Part shown: piece by piece, positions 1 to 7,395 of the stretch
How positions within the stretch are numbered: position 1 is the stretch's first letter
Layout of the letters: each line of letters starts with the position of its first letter
Assembly: GCF_030124145.1 (NCBI RefSeq)
Contig: NZ_JASKMS010000018.1
Span: 62,001 to 126,000 of the forward strand
Reading direction: 5' to 3'
Length of the DNA: 64,000 bases
From: Streptomyces sp. 378
GTDB lineage: Bacteria > Actinomycetota > Actinomycetes > Streptomycetales > Streptomycetaceae
Notes under the pieces: model-generated
What the model was told of the DNA's origin: nothing
What the model saw: the letters and a program-made list of their open reading frames with translations, nothing else
Databases searched by the model: none
Program-made: the position numbers and the translations under genes

Positions 1-708
1 GGTCAACTCTGGTCGACCGCTGTGGACTTGGCGCGGTTCGCGGTCTTCCTGGTCAACGGCGACGAGCGGGTACTGAGCACCGAGTCGCTGAGAGAGATGA
101 GGACGCCGGCCGCGCCCCACGAGGCGGCGGACGTGGCGAGCGGCTACGCCTACTGTCTGGGCATGGAGACCCGGCGGCGGAACGGACGGTCCCTCGTCGG
201 CCACACCGGTTCGCTGCCCGGCTTCCTCGCCTGCCTGATGATCAGCGTCGACGATGACGTCGCGGCGATCGCCTTGACCAACGCCACGTCCGGGCCGATG
301 CTGTTCCCCGTCGCCGCAGACCTGGTCCGTATCGTCGCCGAGTCGGAGCCGCGCATCCCCGCACCGTGGAAGCCGCTCAACGAGGTCGACCCGTCGCTGC
401 TGGAGTTGACGGGCCAGTGGTACTGGGGGACGCATGCTTTCGCTCTGCGGCTTACGGCCGACGGGCACGTCTCCCTGGGACCGCTGTCCGGCGGCGGCCG
501 TCGCTCACGGTTCCGACCGAACAGTGACGGCACATGGACAGGGCTGGAGGGCTACTACGCCGGCGAGCTCCTGAAGGCCGTGCGGCGACCGGACGGGTCC
601 GTGAGTCACCTGGACCTCGGCTCGTTCATGTTCACGCGCCGGCCGTATGACGAGGGGGCTCCTGTGCCGGGTGGTGTCGACCCCGAGGGATGGCGCGGCA
701 TCGGTTAG
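1..708 (+). CDS. Serine hydrolase, beta-lactamase/class C family (5' end cut by window)
   Basis: This is the C-terminal part of a penicillin-binding-protein-like serine hydrolase (PF00144 family). The reading frame is open from base 1 and starts inside the family's GGLWSTAxDLARF-like segment, so the SxxK serine motif lies upstream of the window. The third active-site motif is visible as HTGSLPGF at about residue 68. After it comes a beta-rich tail of about 120 residues, often seen in esterase-like members. The substrate cannot be told; the family includes esterases, D-aminopeptidases and beta-lactamases. The gene is convergent with the GNAT gene downstream, and a 38-bp palindrome containing a parS site lies between them. 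Confidence 0.85.
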   Translation, partial: GQLWSTAVDLARFAVFLVNGDERVLSTESLREMRTPAAPHEAADVASGYAYCLGMETRRRNGRSLVGHTGSLPGFLACLMISVDDDVAAIALTNATSGPMLFPVAADLVRIVAESEPRIPAPWKPLNEVDPSLLELTGQWYWGTHAFALRLTADGHVSLGPLSGGGRRSRFRPNSDGTWTGLEGYYAGELLKAVRRPDGSVSHLDLGSFMFTRRPYDEGAPVPGGVDPEGWRGIG

Positions 709-716
709 GTGGTGCA

Positions 717-754
717 TGTGGGTGCCCTGTTTCACGTGAAACAGGGCACCCACA
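717..754. terminator. 38-bp perfect palindrome between convergent genes, centred on a parS site
   Basis: Every base from 717 to 754 pairs with its partner around the centre, giving 19-bp arms with no spacer. The centre is the ParB-binding 14-mer GTTTCACGTGAAAC (729-742). The element starts 9 bp after the stop codon of the serine hydrolase gene and ends 16 bp before the end of the convergent GNAT gene. As RNA it would fold into a strong hairpin from either strand, so it could be a bidirectional terminator as well as a chromosome-segregation site. The dual use is inference. Confidence 0.7.
729..742. other. parS: parS site 1 (exact)
   Basis: Exact GTTTCACGTGAAAC, the known Streptomyces ParB target near the chromosomal origin. 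ParB bound here would join the nucleoprotein complex that is moved by ParA during sporulation septation. It forms the core of the 717-754 palindrome. Confidence 0.92.
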
Positions 755-770
755 GACGTCGTCGCGGCGG

Positions 771-1223
771 TCACAGCTGGAGCTTGAAGCCCGTGTGGGA
801 GGCCGTGAAGCCGAGTCGCTCATAGAAGCGGTGGGCGTCGGCGCGGGTCTTGTCGGACGTCAGCTGGACCAACTGGCAGCCCTGGTTCCGGGACTCGTCG
901 ACCGCCCACTCGATGAGCTGAGTCCCCAGGCCACTGCCGCGCTCGTTCGCATGGATGCGCACCCCTTCGACGATCGACCTGGTCGCGCCGCGTCGAGACA
1001 GCCCCGGAATGATCGTGAGCTGGAGAGTGCCGACGACCCGGCCTCCCCGAACCGCCACGACCAGGTGCTGGTTCGGGTCGGCGCTGAGCCTCTCCAGAGC
1101 GGCCAGGTACGGGGTGAGGTCGTCCGGGGACTCGCGCTGTGCGCCCAGCGCATCATCCGCGAGCATGGTGACGATCGCCTGGACGTCGTCGGCCACGGCG
1201 GCACGTATTTCAAGATCTCCCAT
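771..1223 (-). CDS. GNAT family N-acetyltransferase
   Basis: A 150-residue single-domain acetyltransferase of normal GNAT length. The acetyl-CoA pyrophosphate loop is seen as RGSGLG (residues 95-100), preceded by the VEGVRIHA beta strand, and the C-terminal FYERLGF signature lies at 133-139. The acceptor substrate cannot be predicted. The gene sits alone between the parS-bearing palindrome and the marR gene. The ATG at 1223 has only a weak AGAAGG-like ribosome site, but no better in-frame start is present. Confidence 0.9.
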   Translation of the reverse strand: MGDLEIRAAVADDVQAIVTMLADDALGAQRESPDDLTPYLAALERLSADPNQHLVVAVRGGRVVGTLQLTIIPGLSRRGATRSIVEGVRIHANERGSGLGTQLIEWAVDESRNQGCQLVQLTSDKTRADAHRFYERLGFTASHTGFKLQL

Positions 1224-1294
1224 GGGGCGCCTTCTACGCAGAGACGGCCCGCGCGGAGCTGTCGCACGGGGCGAGGTCCTGTGGGGATACGACC

Positions 1295-1759
1295 CTAAGC
1301 GGGCACCGGGGTCTTCAGGGTCTCCACGACCCGGACCAGCGGGGCCAGCTCGGAGTTCTTCGCCGCCTCGTCGAGAGCCTCGCGCAGGGCGGCGTCATTG
1401 GTGGGCCGCGCCGCTTGCAGGAGTTCAAGACCAGCCGCGGTGACGTTCGTATAGATGCCCCTGCGGTCGGTGGGGCACAGGTAGCGCTCCAGAAGCCCGC
1501 GGTCTTCCAGCCGGGTGACCAGACGCGTGGTGGCGCTCTGGCTGAGGACGACGGCGTCGGCGACCTGCTTCATCTGGAGATGGCCTCCGTCCCCGTCGTG
1601 CTGTCGGCTGAGCACGTCCAGCAGGGAGTACTCGCGCGCGCTGAGGTCGTGCTGTGCCTGCAGAGCGCGCTCGATGTGGGCCTCGATTCTCCCGTGGAGC
1701 AGAGAGAGGGCGCACCAGCTCTGGGCGAGAGCGGTGAGCGCGGGGTCCGTCGCTGTCAT
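1295..1759 (-). CDS. MarR family transcriptional regulator
   Basis: A 154-residue winged-helix regulator. The recognition region includes MKQVADAVVLSQSATTRLV, followed by the wing with DRRG, as in MarR proteins. The ATG at 1759 is chosen because GGAGGA lies at the right distance upstream; a longer reading frame to 1846 lacks such a site. It is transcribed away from the MFS pump gene, the usual arrangement for a MarR repressor and the exporter it controls, and repeats in the intergenic region look like operators. The ligand is unknown. Confidence 0.92.
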   Translation of the reverse strand: MTATDPALTALAQSWCALSLLHGRIEAHIERALQAQHDLSAREYSLLDVLSRQHDGDGGHLQMKQVADAVVLSQSATTRLVTRLEDRGLLERYLCPTDRRGIYTNVTAAGLELLQAARPTNDAALREALDEAAKNSELAPLVRVVETLKTPVPA

Positions 1760-1809
1760 TGGCGTTTCCTCCGTCCCGGAGCGGCTGTCTCCCAGGATAG
1801 AGCAGGACC

Positions 1810-1853
1810 GCAATAGACGGCGTTTGCAAATATCCCGCGTCTGCAACTATTGC
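1810..1853. promoter_or_regulatory. Candidate MarR operators in the divergent marR/MFS promoter region
   Basis: An inverted pair GCAATAG (1810-1816) and CTATTGC (1847-1853) brackets a direct repeat: TTTGCAAATAT (1823-1833) and TCTGCAACTAT (1840-1850), 9 of 11 bases the same and 17 bp apart. The 17-bp period would place two proteins on the same face of the helix or nearly so. The site lies between the divergent starts at 1759 and 1902. Assignment to the adjacent MarR is inference from position. Confidence 0.5.
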
Positions 1854-1901
1854 GAACGCATGTAACGCGCTCCTGCAATCATCTGGGAAGGTAACCCCTC
1901 C

Positions 1902-3110
1902 ATGCCTCTCGCGCTTCTGGCCCTAGCGATCGGGGCCTTCGGGATCGGAACGACAGAGTTCGTGATCATGGGCTTGCTGCCCGAGGTCGCGAGCGAGTAC
2001 GGGGTGTCCATCCCCACGGCCGGATACCTGGTCACCGGCTACGCGCTCGGCGTCATGTTCGGCGCCCCGCTGATGACCGTGCTCGGCACCAAGATCTCCC
2101 GTAAGCGGATGCTGATGCTGCTGATGGGCCTGTTCATCGTCGGCAACCTGCTCTCGGCCCTTGCCCCGGCCTTCTCCGTCATGCTGATCGGCCGGATCGT
2201 CACCTCGCTGGCGCATGGCGCCTTCTTCGGTATCGGCTCGGTGGTCGCGGCCGACCTCGTCGTTCCCGACAAGAAGGCCGGAGCCATCGCCATGATGTTC
2301 ACCGGTCTGACCGTCGCCAACGTCGTGGGCGTCCCGCTGGGCACTCTCGTCGGGCAGTCCGTCGGCTGGCGGGTGACCTTCGGCATCGTCGCCGCCCTCG
2401 GTGTCATCGGCCTGGTCGGCATCGCCCGGCTCGTCCCCGACATGCCCAAGGCGGAGGGCGTGCGCCTGCGGCACGAGCTGGCCGCCTTCAAGAACGTGCA
2501 GGTGCTGCTTGCGATGGCCATGACCGTCCTCGGCTTCGGCGGTGTCTTCGCCGCCATCACCTACATCGCGCCGATGATGACCCACGTCGCGGGCTTCGCC
2601 GACGGCTCCGTCACCTGGCTACTGGTCCTCTTCGGCCTCGGCATGGTCGGCGGCAACCTCGTCGGTGGCAAGTTCGCCGACCGCGCCCTGATGCCGATGC
2701 TCTACATCGCCCTCAGTGCCCTGGCCGTCGTCCTGGCGCTGTTCACCCTCACCGCGCACGACAAGCTGCTGTCGGCGATCACCATCACGCTGATCGGTGC
2801 CCTGGGCTTCGCCACCGTGCCGCCGCTCCAGAAGCGGGTCCTCGACCAGGCGCACGGCGCTCCCACCCTGGCCTCCGCAGTGAACATCGGCGCCTTCAAC
2901 CTCGGCAACGCCCTGTCCGCCTGGCTCGGCGGACTTTTGATCGCGGCGGGCCTCGGCTACACCGCCCCCAACTGGGTCGGTGCCGCCCTGGCTGCCGGAG
3001 CCCTGGTTCTGGCCATCGTCTCGGCCGCCCTGGAGCGCCGCGCCGGTGGTTCCAGCACCGTCGTCACAGGACCCGCGCCGACGGAGCAGCCGGCCGCTGC
3101 CCACCACTGA
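1902..3110 (+). CDS. MFS transporter, drug:H+ antiporter-1 type (AraJ/Cmx-like)
   Basis: A 402-residue membrane protein with about 12 hydrophobic segments, the usual DHA1 size. The N-terminus opens directly into TM1 (ALLALAIGAFGIGTTEFVIMGL), and a motif-A-like loop (GTKISRKRM, about residues 62-70) lies between TM2 and TM3. The tail is hydrophilic and Pro/Thr-rich. GGGAAGG lies upstream of the ATG. The gene is divergent from marR and is followed after 65 bp by an HbpS/GlcG-like gene in the same direction, so these two are probably one operon. Family members export chloramphenicol, arabinose or sugars; the substrate here is unknown. Confidence 0.92.
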   Translation: MPLALLALAIGAFGIGTTEFVIMGLLPEVASEYGVSIPTAGYLVTGYALGVMFGAPLMTVLGTKISRKRMLMLLMGLFIVGNLLSALAPAFSVMLIGRIVTSLAHGAFFGIGSVVAADLVVPDKKAGAIAMMFTGLTVANVVGVPLGTLVGQSVGWRVTFGIVAALGVIGLVGIARLVPDMPKAEGVRLRHELAAFKNVQVLLAMAMTVLGFGGVFAAITYIAPMMTHVAGFADGSVTWLLVLFGLGMVGGNLVGGKFADRALMPMLYIALSALAVVLALFTLTAHDKLLSAITITLIGALGFATVPPLQKRVLDQAHGAPTLASAVNIGAFNLGNALSAWLGGLLIAAGLGYTAPNWVGAALAAGALVLAIVSAALERRAGGSSTVVTGPAPTEQPAAAHH

Positions 3111-3175
3111 GCAGCCTCAACGTCCCGACCCCTACACGCCTCAGCACCACAGCAAGCCGTCCAGGAGAACCCCTC

Positions 3176-3598
3176 ATGAGCACCACGACCGCTGTCGCCC
3201 CGCTGACCACCCGTGACGCCGACGTCCTCGTCGCCGCCGCCCACCGTGCCGCTGAGGCCGCGGGCGTCACGGTCAGCGTCACCGTTCTGGACGCGGGCGG
3301 CCATCTGCTCGCCTTCCGTCGCGATGACCGTGCCGTGCTGATCTCGGGCGAGACCAGCACCCGCAAGGCCTACACGGCTCTCCAGCTGAACGCGCCCACC
3401 GCCGACCTTGTCGACGCGGTACAGCCTGGAGGTCTCTTCCACACGCTGCCGACCGCCCTCGACCGGCCGCTGCTGTTCATCGCCGGTGGTCTGCCGGTGC
3501 ACCGCGACGGCCGCCTGATCGGCGCGATCGGCGTCGGTGGGGGTGCCCCGGAGCAGGACCACGGCTTCGCCGCGACCGCTGTGGAGGCCCTCGCCTGA
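3176..3598 (+). CDS. GlcG/HbpS family heme-binding-like protein
   Basis: A 140-residue protein of the DUF336 (GlcG/HbpS, PF03928) fold. Family hallmarks are VTVLDAGGHLLAFRRDD (about 40-56) and LFIAGGLPVHRDGRLIGAIGVGGG (about 100-123). HbpS of Streptomyces reticuli is a secreted heme and iron sensor partner, while other members are cytosolic and of unknown role. No signal peptide is visible here, so a cytosolic protein is likely. AGGAG lies upstream of the ATG. Gene order suggests it is controlled together with the MFS pump by the MarR protein. Confidence 0.85.
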   Translation: MSTTTAVAPLTTRDADVLVAAAHRAAEAAGVTVSVTVLDAGGHLLAFRRDDRAVLISGETSTRKAYTALQLNAPTADLVDAVQPGGLFHTLPTALDRPLLFIAGGLPVHRDGRLIGAIGVGGGAPEQDHGFAATAVEALA

Positions 3599-3670
3599 CC
3601 TGGCCCGCGTCAGCGCGAGAACGCCGGTTTCCCGATCCATGGGGAGTCGGCGTCGTCGTATCGCGGCTCT

Positions 3671-4555
3671 TCAGCCCGCCGCGACGGTGACCGGTGCGAA
3701 CCGCCGGCTCCAGTCTCCGGGCAACTCGGAGATGCCGTAGGACATCACCGAGTTGAAGGCGACGGACTCCAGACCGCGCTCCTTCACCCATGCGAGGAGT
3801 TCTTCGTGGCGCACGTCGATGTCGGTGCGCAGGGGACGGTCGGTGTGCGCGGCGAGGGAGGCGATGAGCGCCTGGGCCACCGATGTGTCGTGTGCGATGA
3901 GCGGGCCGACGACGTGGGTGTCCATGTTGGGCCAGCCCGCCGCGTATCCGATGATGCGCCCGTGCTCCTCGGCCACGCGCAACTGGTCCGCGAAAGCGGG
4001 CAACCGAGTGACGATGTGCGTACGGTCGACCCCGAACACCTGCTCGTCGAGCCGGAGGATCGCGGTGAGGTCCTCGGCGGTCGCGGCACGGGTGGCCACT
4101 TCCCACTCCGGTCCGCCGGGAGTGAAGCGCCCGGCGACCATCTCTGCCCGCCCGATGGTCTTGAAGCCCAGTCCCTCGTAGAGGGGGCGTCCGTATGGTG
4201 TCGCGTGCAGGGTGAGAGGCGTGGTGCCCATTGCGGAGACGACGTGGCGCATCAGTCGGCGCCCCACGCCCTTGCGGGCATGCCGTCCGGCGACCAGAAC
4301 CATGCCGATCGCGGCGAGGGCGGGGTCCTGCGGCCCGTACTCGGTGACGACACAGGCGCTCACGAGGCCCCCGTCGGGGTCGTCGATGCCGTAGCCCTTC
4401 CCGGCCGTGAGAAGGAAAGCCCACTTGTGCTCCTCCCGTGGCCACCCCCGATCCTCGGACAAGTCGGCGCAGGCGGCTTGATCGCGGAGCGTCAGACGAC
4501 GGATGGGCAATGAGGCAAGAGAAGGAGTCGGCACGCAGGTCAGGCTGTCTGACAA
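3671..4555 (-). CDS. GNAT family N-acetyltransferase, tandem-domain type
   Basis: A 294-residue protein, about twice the length of a simple GNAT. The N-terminal half has the CoA-binding loop ARKGVGRRL (about residues 92-100) and YEGLGF (about 125-130). The C-terminal half (from about 155) resembles the Acetyltransf_18-type second domain, with an EEHGRIIGYA strand. The substrate is unknown. The gene is convergent with the HbpS-like gene. Its 5' side faces a 570-bp intergenic region that contains a parS site about 90 bp upstream of its start. Confidence 0.87.
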   Translation of the reverse strand: MSDSLTCVPTPSLASLPIRRLTLRDQAACADLSEDRGWPREEHKWAFLLTAGKGYGIDDPDGGLVSACVVTEYGPQDPALAAIGMVLVAGRHARKGVGRRLMRHVVSAMGTTPLTLHATPYGRPLYEGLGFKTIGRAEMVAGRFTPGGPEWEVATRAATAEDLTAILRLDEQVFGVDRTHIVTRLPAFADQLRVAEEHGRIIGYAAGWPNMDTHVVGPLIAHDTSVAQALIASLAAHTDRPLRTDIDVRHEELLAWVKERGLESVAFNSVMSYGISELPGDWSRRFAPVTVAAG

Positions 4556-4644
4556 GGCACCCCGGCGTCCACCTGTTTCGGCGGAGACATACGACCTTTT
4601 GGCCAGTTGTCACCGCTCGGCCGACGCACGGACCGGGACTGGAT

Positions 4645-4658
4645 GTTTCACGTGAAAC
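4645..4658. other. parS: parS site 2 (exact)
   Basis: Exact GTTTCACGTGAAAC in the intergenic region between the divergent GNAT and flavohemoprotein genes. One extra base on each side keeps the symmetry only partly, so it is not inside a large hairpin, unlike site 1. Confidence 0.92.
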
Positions 4659-4995
4659 ACGTAAGAACATCTGGTGACCGATCGAGGCCGTGAACGGGGT
4701 TTTCCCGTCACACAGTTGGCCGACTCGCCGATACGCGTCGTGCCCTCCTTCGCGACGGGTGAAGGCGGGACTTGTATGCACAGCGGTGGCCGGTAGGGTC
4801 AACTCCGGTTCGCGTCCGGGGCGAGCCGGCACGTTCCGTGTGGGTCGAGTGCGGGGTCGTGCAGCATCACGGGAGCAGAGATCGAAGACCCGCGTTCCGG
4901 GTTATGCGACGGAAGCGTCCGGGCGGGTGAGAAGCTCGATGAGAGTTGCTGCGGCCAATGTCACACTCTCACCTTACTTGTCCGTACGGAGCTGG

Positions 4996-5020
4996 AATAC
5001 GGGTTGAATGTGACCGTATT
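4996..5020. promoter_or_regulatory. Candidate operator upstream of the flavohemoprotein gene
   Basis: Inverted repeat AATACGG (4996-5002) and CCGTATT (5014-5020) with an 11-bp spacer, 107 bp upstream of the flavohemoprotein start. Centre-to-centre distance of the arms is 18 bp, suitable for a dimeric regulator. It does not match the Streptomyces NsrR box as I know it, so the regulator is unassigned. Confidence 0.4.
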
Positions 5021-5126
5021 AGCCGCGACAAGGAGGGGAACGCAGACCGTCCACGGGGGAAAGCAGGCACCTTCCGACCGAGGAAGTGCGCAGACCGACC
5101 GAAAGATGCTCGAGGCGAGGCACACC

Positions 5127-6728
5127 ATGGACGCTCCGACCACCACGTCGGCCGACAACGGCACTTCTGGCGGCGAGGGCGGCTGGTTCACACCCCGCAA
5201 GAACCCGACGACGGCGCCGGACAGCCAACCCGGGACGGCAGACGGGCGCCGACCGGCCGTGATACGTCCCGTGGGAAGGCCCAGGCCCGCCCCGGATGTG
5301 CCGGAGGACGGCATGTCCGAGCGACCCGCCTCGTCGCCCGGCGGCGCGCATGCCGATGGGCCGGACTCGGTTAGTGAATCCCCGAACGAGGTCCCCACGT
5401 CCACCCGTTCAGCCGCGCAGCACGACCCGTCTCCCGCGTTCTCACGTCCGGCCGCCGCCTCGCCGCCGGGTCCCGCACCCACAGCGCTCACCCCGGCGCC
5501 CTTCGCCTCCACCGTGGCGGCGCCTCCGTCTGCCGCTCCAGAGCCGCGTGTTCCCTCCCAGCGGCACGCACCGGCGTCGAGTTCGGAACCAGCCGCCACG
5601 GCGGGTGAAGCGGCGTCCCCCGACGCCCTCCTCATCCGCCGCGCCATGGCCGAGGTCGCCCCCGTTTCGGACAAGGTCACCTCGTACTTCTACGCCCTGC
5701 TCTTCGTCCGTCACCCTGACCTGCGGTCGCTGTTCCCGGCCGCGATGGACACCCAGCGGGACCGGTTGCTCAGGGCGCTGCTCACGGCCGCCGAGCACAT
5801 CGACGACAAGAACGTCCTCGTCGACTACCTGCAGAACCTCGGCCGGGGCCACCGGAAGTACGGGACGCGGGCCGAGCACTACCCGGCCGTCGGCGAATGC
5901 CTCATCGGCGCGCTGAGCAAGTACGCCGCCGGAGTCTGGAGCTCGGAGATGGAGGCGGCCTGGGTCCGGGCCTACACTACGATCTCCCAGGTCATGATCG
6001 ATGCGGCGGCCGCGGACGAATTGCGCGCCCCGGCGTGGTGGTACGCCGAGATCGTCACGCACGAGCTGAGAACCCCGGACGTCGCCGTCGTGACGGTCCG
6101 CCCCGACCAGCCGTACCCCTTCCTCGCCGGGCAGTACACCAGCCTGGAGACGCCCTGGTGGCCGCGGATCTGGCGGCACTACTCCTTCGCCTCGGCCCCC
6201 CGCTCCGACGGTCTGCTGTCATTCCACGTGAAGGCCGTTCCGGCCGGCTGGGTGTCCAACGCCCTGGTACACCGCGCACGCCCCGGCGACATCATCCGGC
6301 TCGGCCCGCCCGCGGGTTCGATGACCGTCGACCACACCACCGCCAGTGGCCTCCTCTGCCTGGGCGGCGGCACGGGCATAGCGCCCATCAAGGCTCTGGT
6401 CGAGGATGTCGCCGAGCACGGGGACCGCCGGCCGGTGGAGGTCTTCTACGGGGCCCGCACCGATCATGACCTGTACGACATCGACACCATGCTCCGCCTC
6501 CAGCAGACCCACCCCTGGCTCTCGGTCCGCGCGATCATCGACCAGCAGGCGCACCAGCAGCTGCCGGACGCGATACGCGCCTACGGGCCGTGGAACGAGT
6601 TCGACGCCTATCTGTCGGGTCCGCCCGGGATGATCCGCAGCGGTGTGGACGCCCTGAGGGACGTCGGCATCCCCTCGGACCGCATACGGCACGACTCCGT
6701 CGAGGAACTGGTCGCGGCCGGGAACTGA
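5127..6728 (+). CDS. Flavohemoprotein-like globin-reductase with long disordered N-terminus
   Basis: The 533-residue product has three parts. Residues 1 to about 160 are a Pro/Ala/Ser-rich, low-complexity extension. About 165-300 is a globin domain with GHRKYG carrying the likely proximal heme His, followed by EHYPAVGE. About 305 to the end is a ferredoxin-reductase-type module with RHYSFAS (FAD binding) and GGGTGIAP (NAD(P)H binding). Flavohemoglobins are normally about 400 residues and oxidise nitric oxide to nitrate; NO dioxygenase activity is the best guess. The ATG at 5127 is chosen over upstream starts because GAGGCGAGG precedes it at good spacing. Confidence 0.88.
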   Translation: MDAPTTTSADNGTSGGEGGWFTPRKNPTTAPDSQPGTADGRRPAVIRPVGRPRPAPDVPEDGMSERPASSPGGAHADGPDSVSESPNEVPTSTRSAAQHDPSPAFSRPAAASPPGPAPTALTPAPFASTVAAPPSAAPEPRVPSQRHAPASSSEPAATAGEAASPDALLIRRAMAEVAPVSDKVTSYFYALLFVRHPDLRSLFPAAMDTQRDRLLRALLTAAEHIDDKNVLVDYLQNLGRGHRKYGTRAEHYPAVGECLIGALSKYAAGVWSSEMEAAWVRAYTTISQVMIDAAAADELRAPAWWYAEIVTHELRTPDVAVVTVRPDQPYPFLAGQYTSLETPWWPRIWRHYSFASAPRSDGLLSFHVKAVPAGWVSNALVHRARPGDIIRLGPPAGSMTVDHTTASGLLCLGGGTGIAPIKALVEDVAEHGDRRPVEVFYGARTDHDLYDIDTMLRLQQTHPWLSVRAIIDQQAHQQLPDAIRAYGPWNEFDAYLSGPPGMIRSGVDALRDVGIPSDRIRHDSVEELVAAGN

Positions 6729-6737
6729 ACAGGCGCC

Positions 6738-7220
6738 TCACCCCAGGTCGGGCGCGTGCATGGCGAGAACACCCTCGATGTTGCCGTCCAGGTAGTGCCG
6801 CAGCGACAGCGGCACAAGATGGACGGACGCGATCCCGACCCGGGTGAAGGGCACGCGAACGATCTCGTACTCACCGACGGGCTCGTCGACCTCGGGACCG
6901 TGACGCAGAGAGGGGTCCATGGACTCCAGGCGGCAGACGAAGAAGTGCTGCACCTTCACACCGCTCGCACCACCGTCCTCCCTGATGTGCTCCATGGTGT
7001 CCACGAAGCAGGGCACCACATCGGTGACCTTCGCGCCGAGCTCCTCGTACACCTCGCGGTGGAGGGCATCGACGACGGTCGAGTCGCTGGGCTCGACCCC
7101 GCCGCCGGGGGTGAGCCAGTAGGGATCCACACCCGGCTTGGTGCGCTTGATCAAGATCAGGTCGTCACCGTCCAGCAGAACGGCGCGGGCGGTGCGCTTG
7201 ACCACGGGTCGGACGGTCAT
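6738..7220 (-). CDS. NUDIX hydrolase
   Basis: A 160-residue NUDIX domain protein. The Nudix box is at about residues 38-61, with GGGVEPSD and the metal-binding REVYEELG. The GE of the usual GGxxExGE is SD here, a mild change. These enzymes cleave nucleoside diphosphates linked to another group; the substrate cannot be read from sequence. It ends 9 bp from the end of the convergent flavohemoprotein gene. The ATG at 7220 has no clear ribosome site, and a one-mismatch parS sequence (7242-7255) lies just upstream. Confidence 0.9.
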   Translation of the reverse strand: MTVRPVVKRTARAVLLDGDDLILIKRTKPGVDPYWLTPGGGVEPSDSTVVDALHREVYEELGAKVTDVVPCFVDTMEHIREDGGASGVKVQHFFVCRLESMDPSLRHGPEVDEPVGEYEIVRVPFTRVGIASVHLVPLSLRHYLDGNIEGVLAMHAPDLG

Positions 7221-7241
7221 GAGTGAAATGTGGCCCAGCTG

Positions 7242-7255
7242 GTTCCACGTGAAAC
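7242..7255. other. parS-like site, one mismatch
   Basis: GTTCCACGTGAAAC differs from parS at base 4 (C for T). It lies 22 bp upstream of the NUDIX start codon. Natural variants with one change are known to be tolerated in parS families, but binding here is unproven. Confidence 0.6.
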
Positions 7256-7395
7256 ATCGCGAAACGTGACCACTCGAACCCTCAGAGTCAGACACCGTCC
7301 CGAGCGCCCCGGCACCCGCGCCATGGCGCCCGCCACCGCCCGTCGGGGCGCCCCGCAGCGCACCTCGGCACGGCCCGCGCGCGACCCCGAGCGCC

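Larger units (their letters stand above)
4556..5126. other. Intergenic region (571 bp) with parS and a candidate operator
   Basis: No convincing gene is present. It holds the exact parS site at 4645-4658 and an inverted repeat at 4996-5020 (listed separately). The rest shows A/T-richer patches around 4960-5020 that probably include the flavohemoprotein promoter. An open frame at 4690-5007 has neither Streptomyces codon bias nor a ribosome site. Confidence 0.7.

Noticed and set aside
4690..5007. A 105-codon frame upstream of the flavohemoprotein gene
   Set aside because: No ribosome site, Arg/Ser-rich shadow-like composition, and it overlaps the probable promoter and operator.
6230..6243. A TTCCACGTGAAGG sequence in the flavohemoprotein gene as a parS
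   Set aside because: It has several mismatches to parS and is explained by coding for F-H-V-K.
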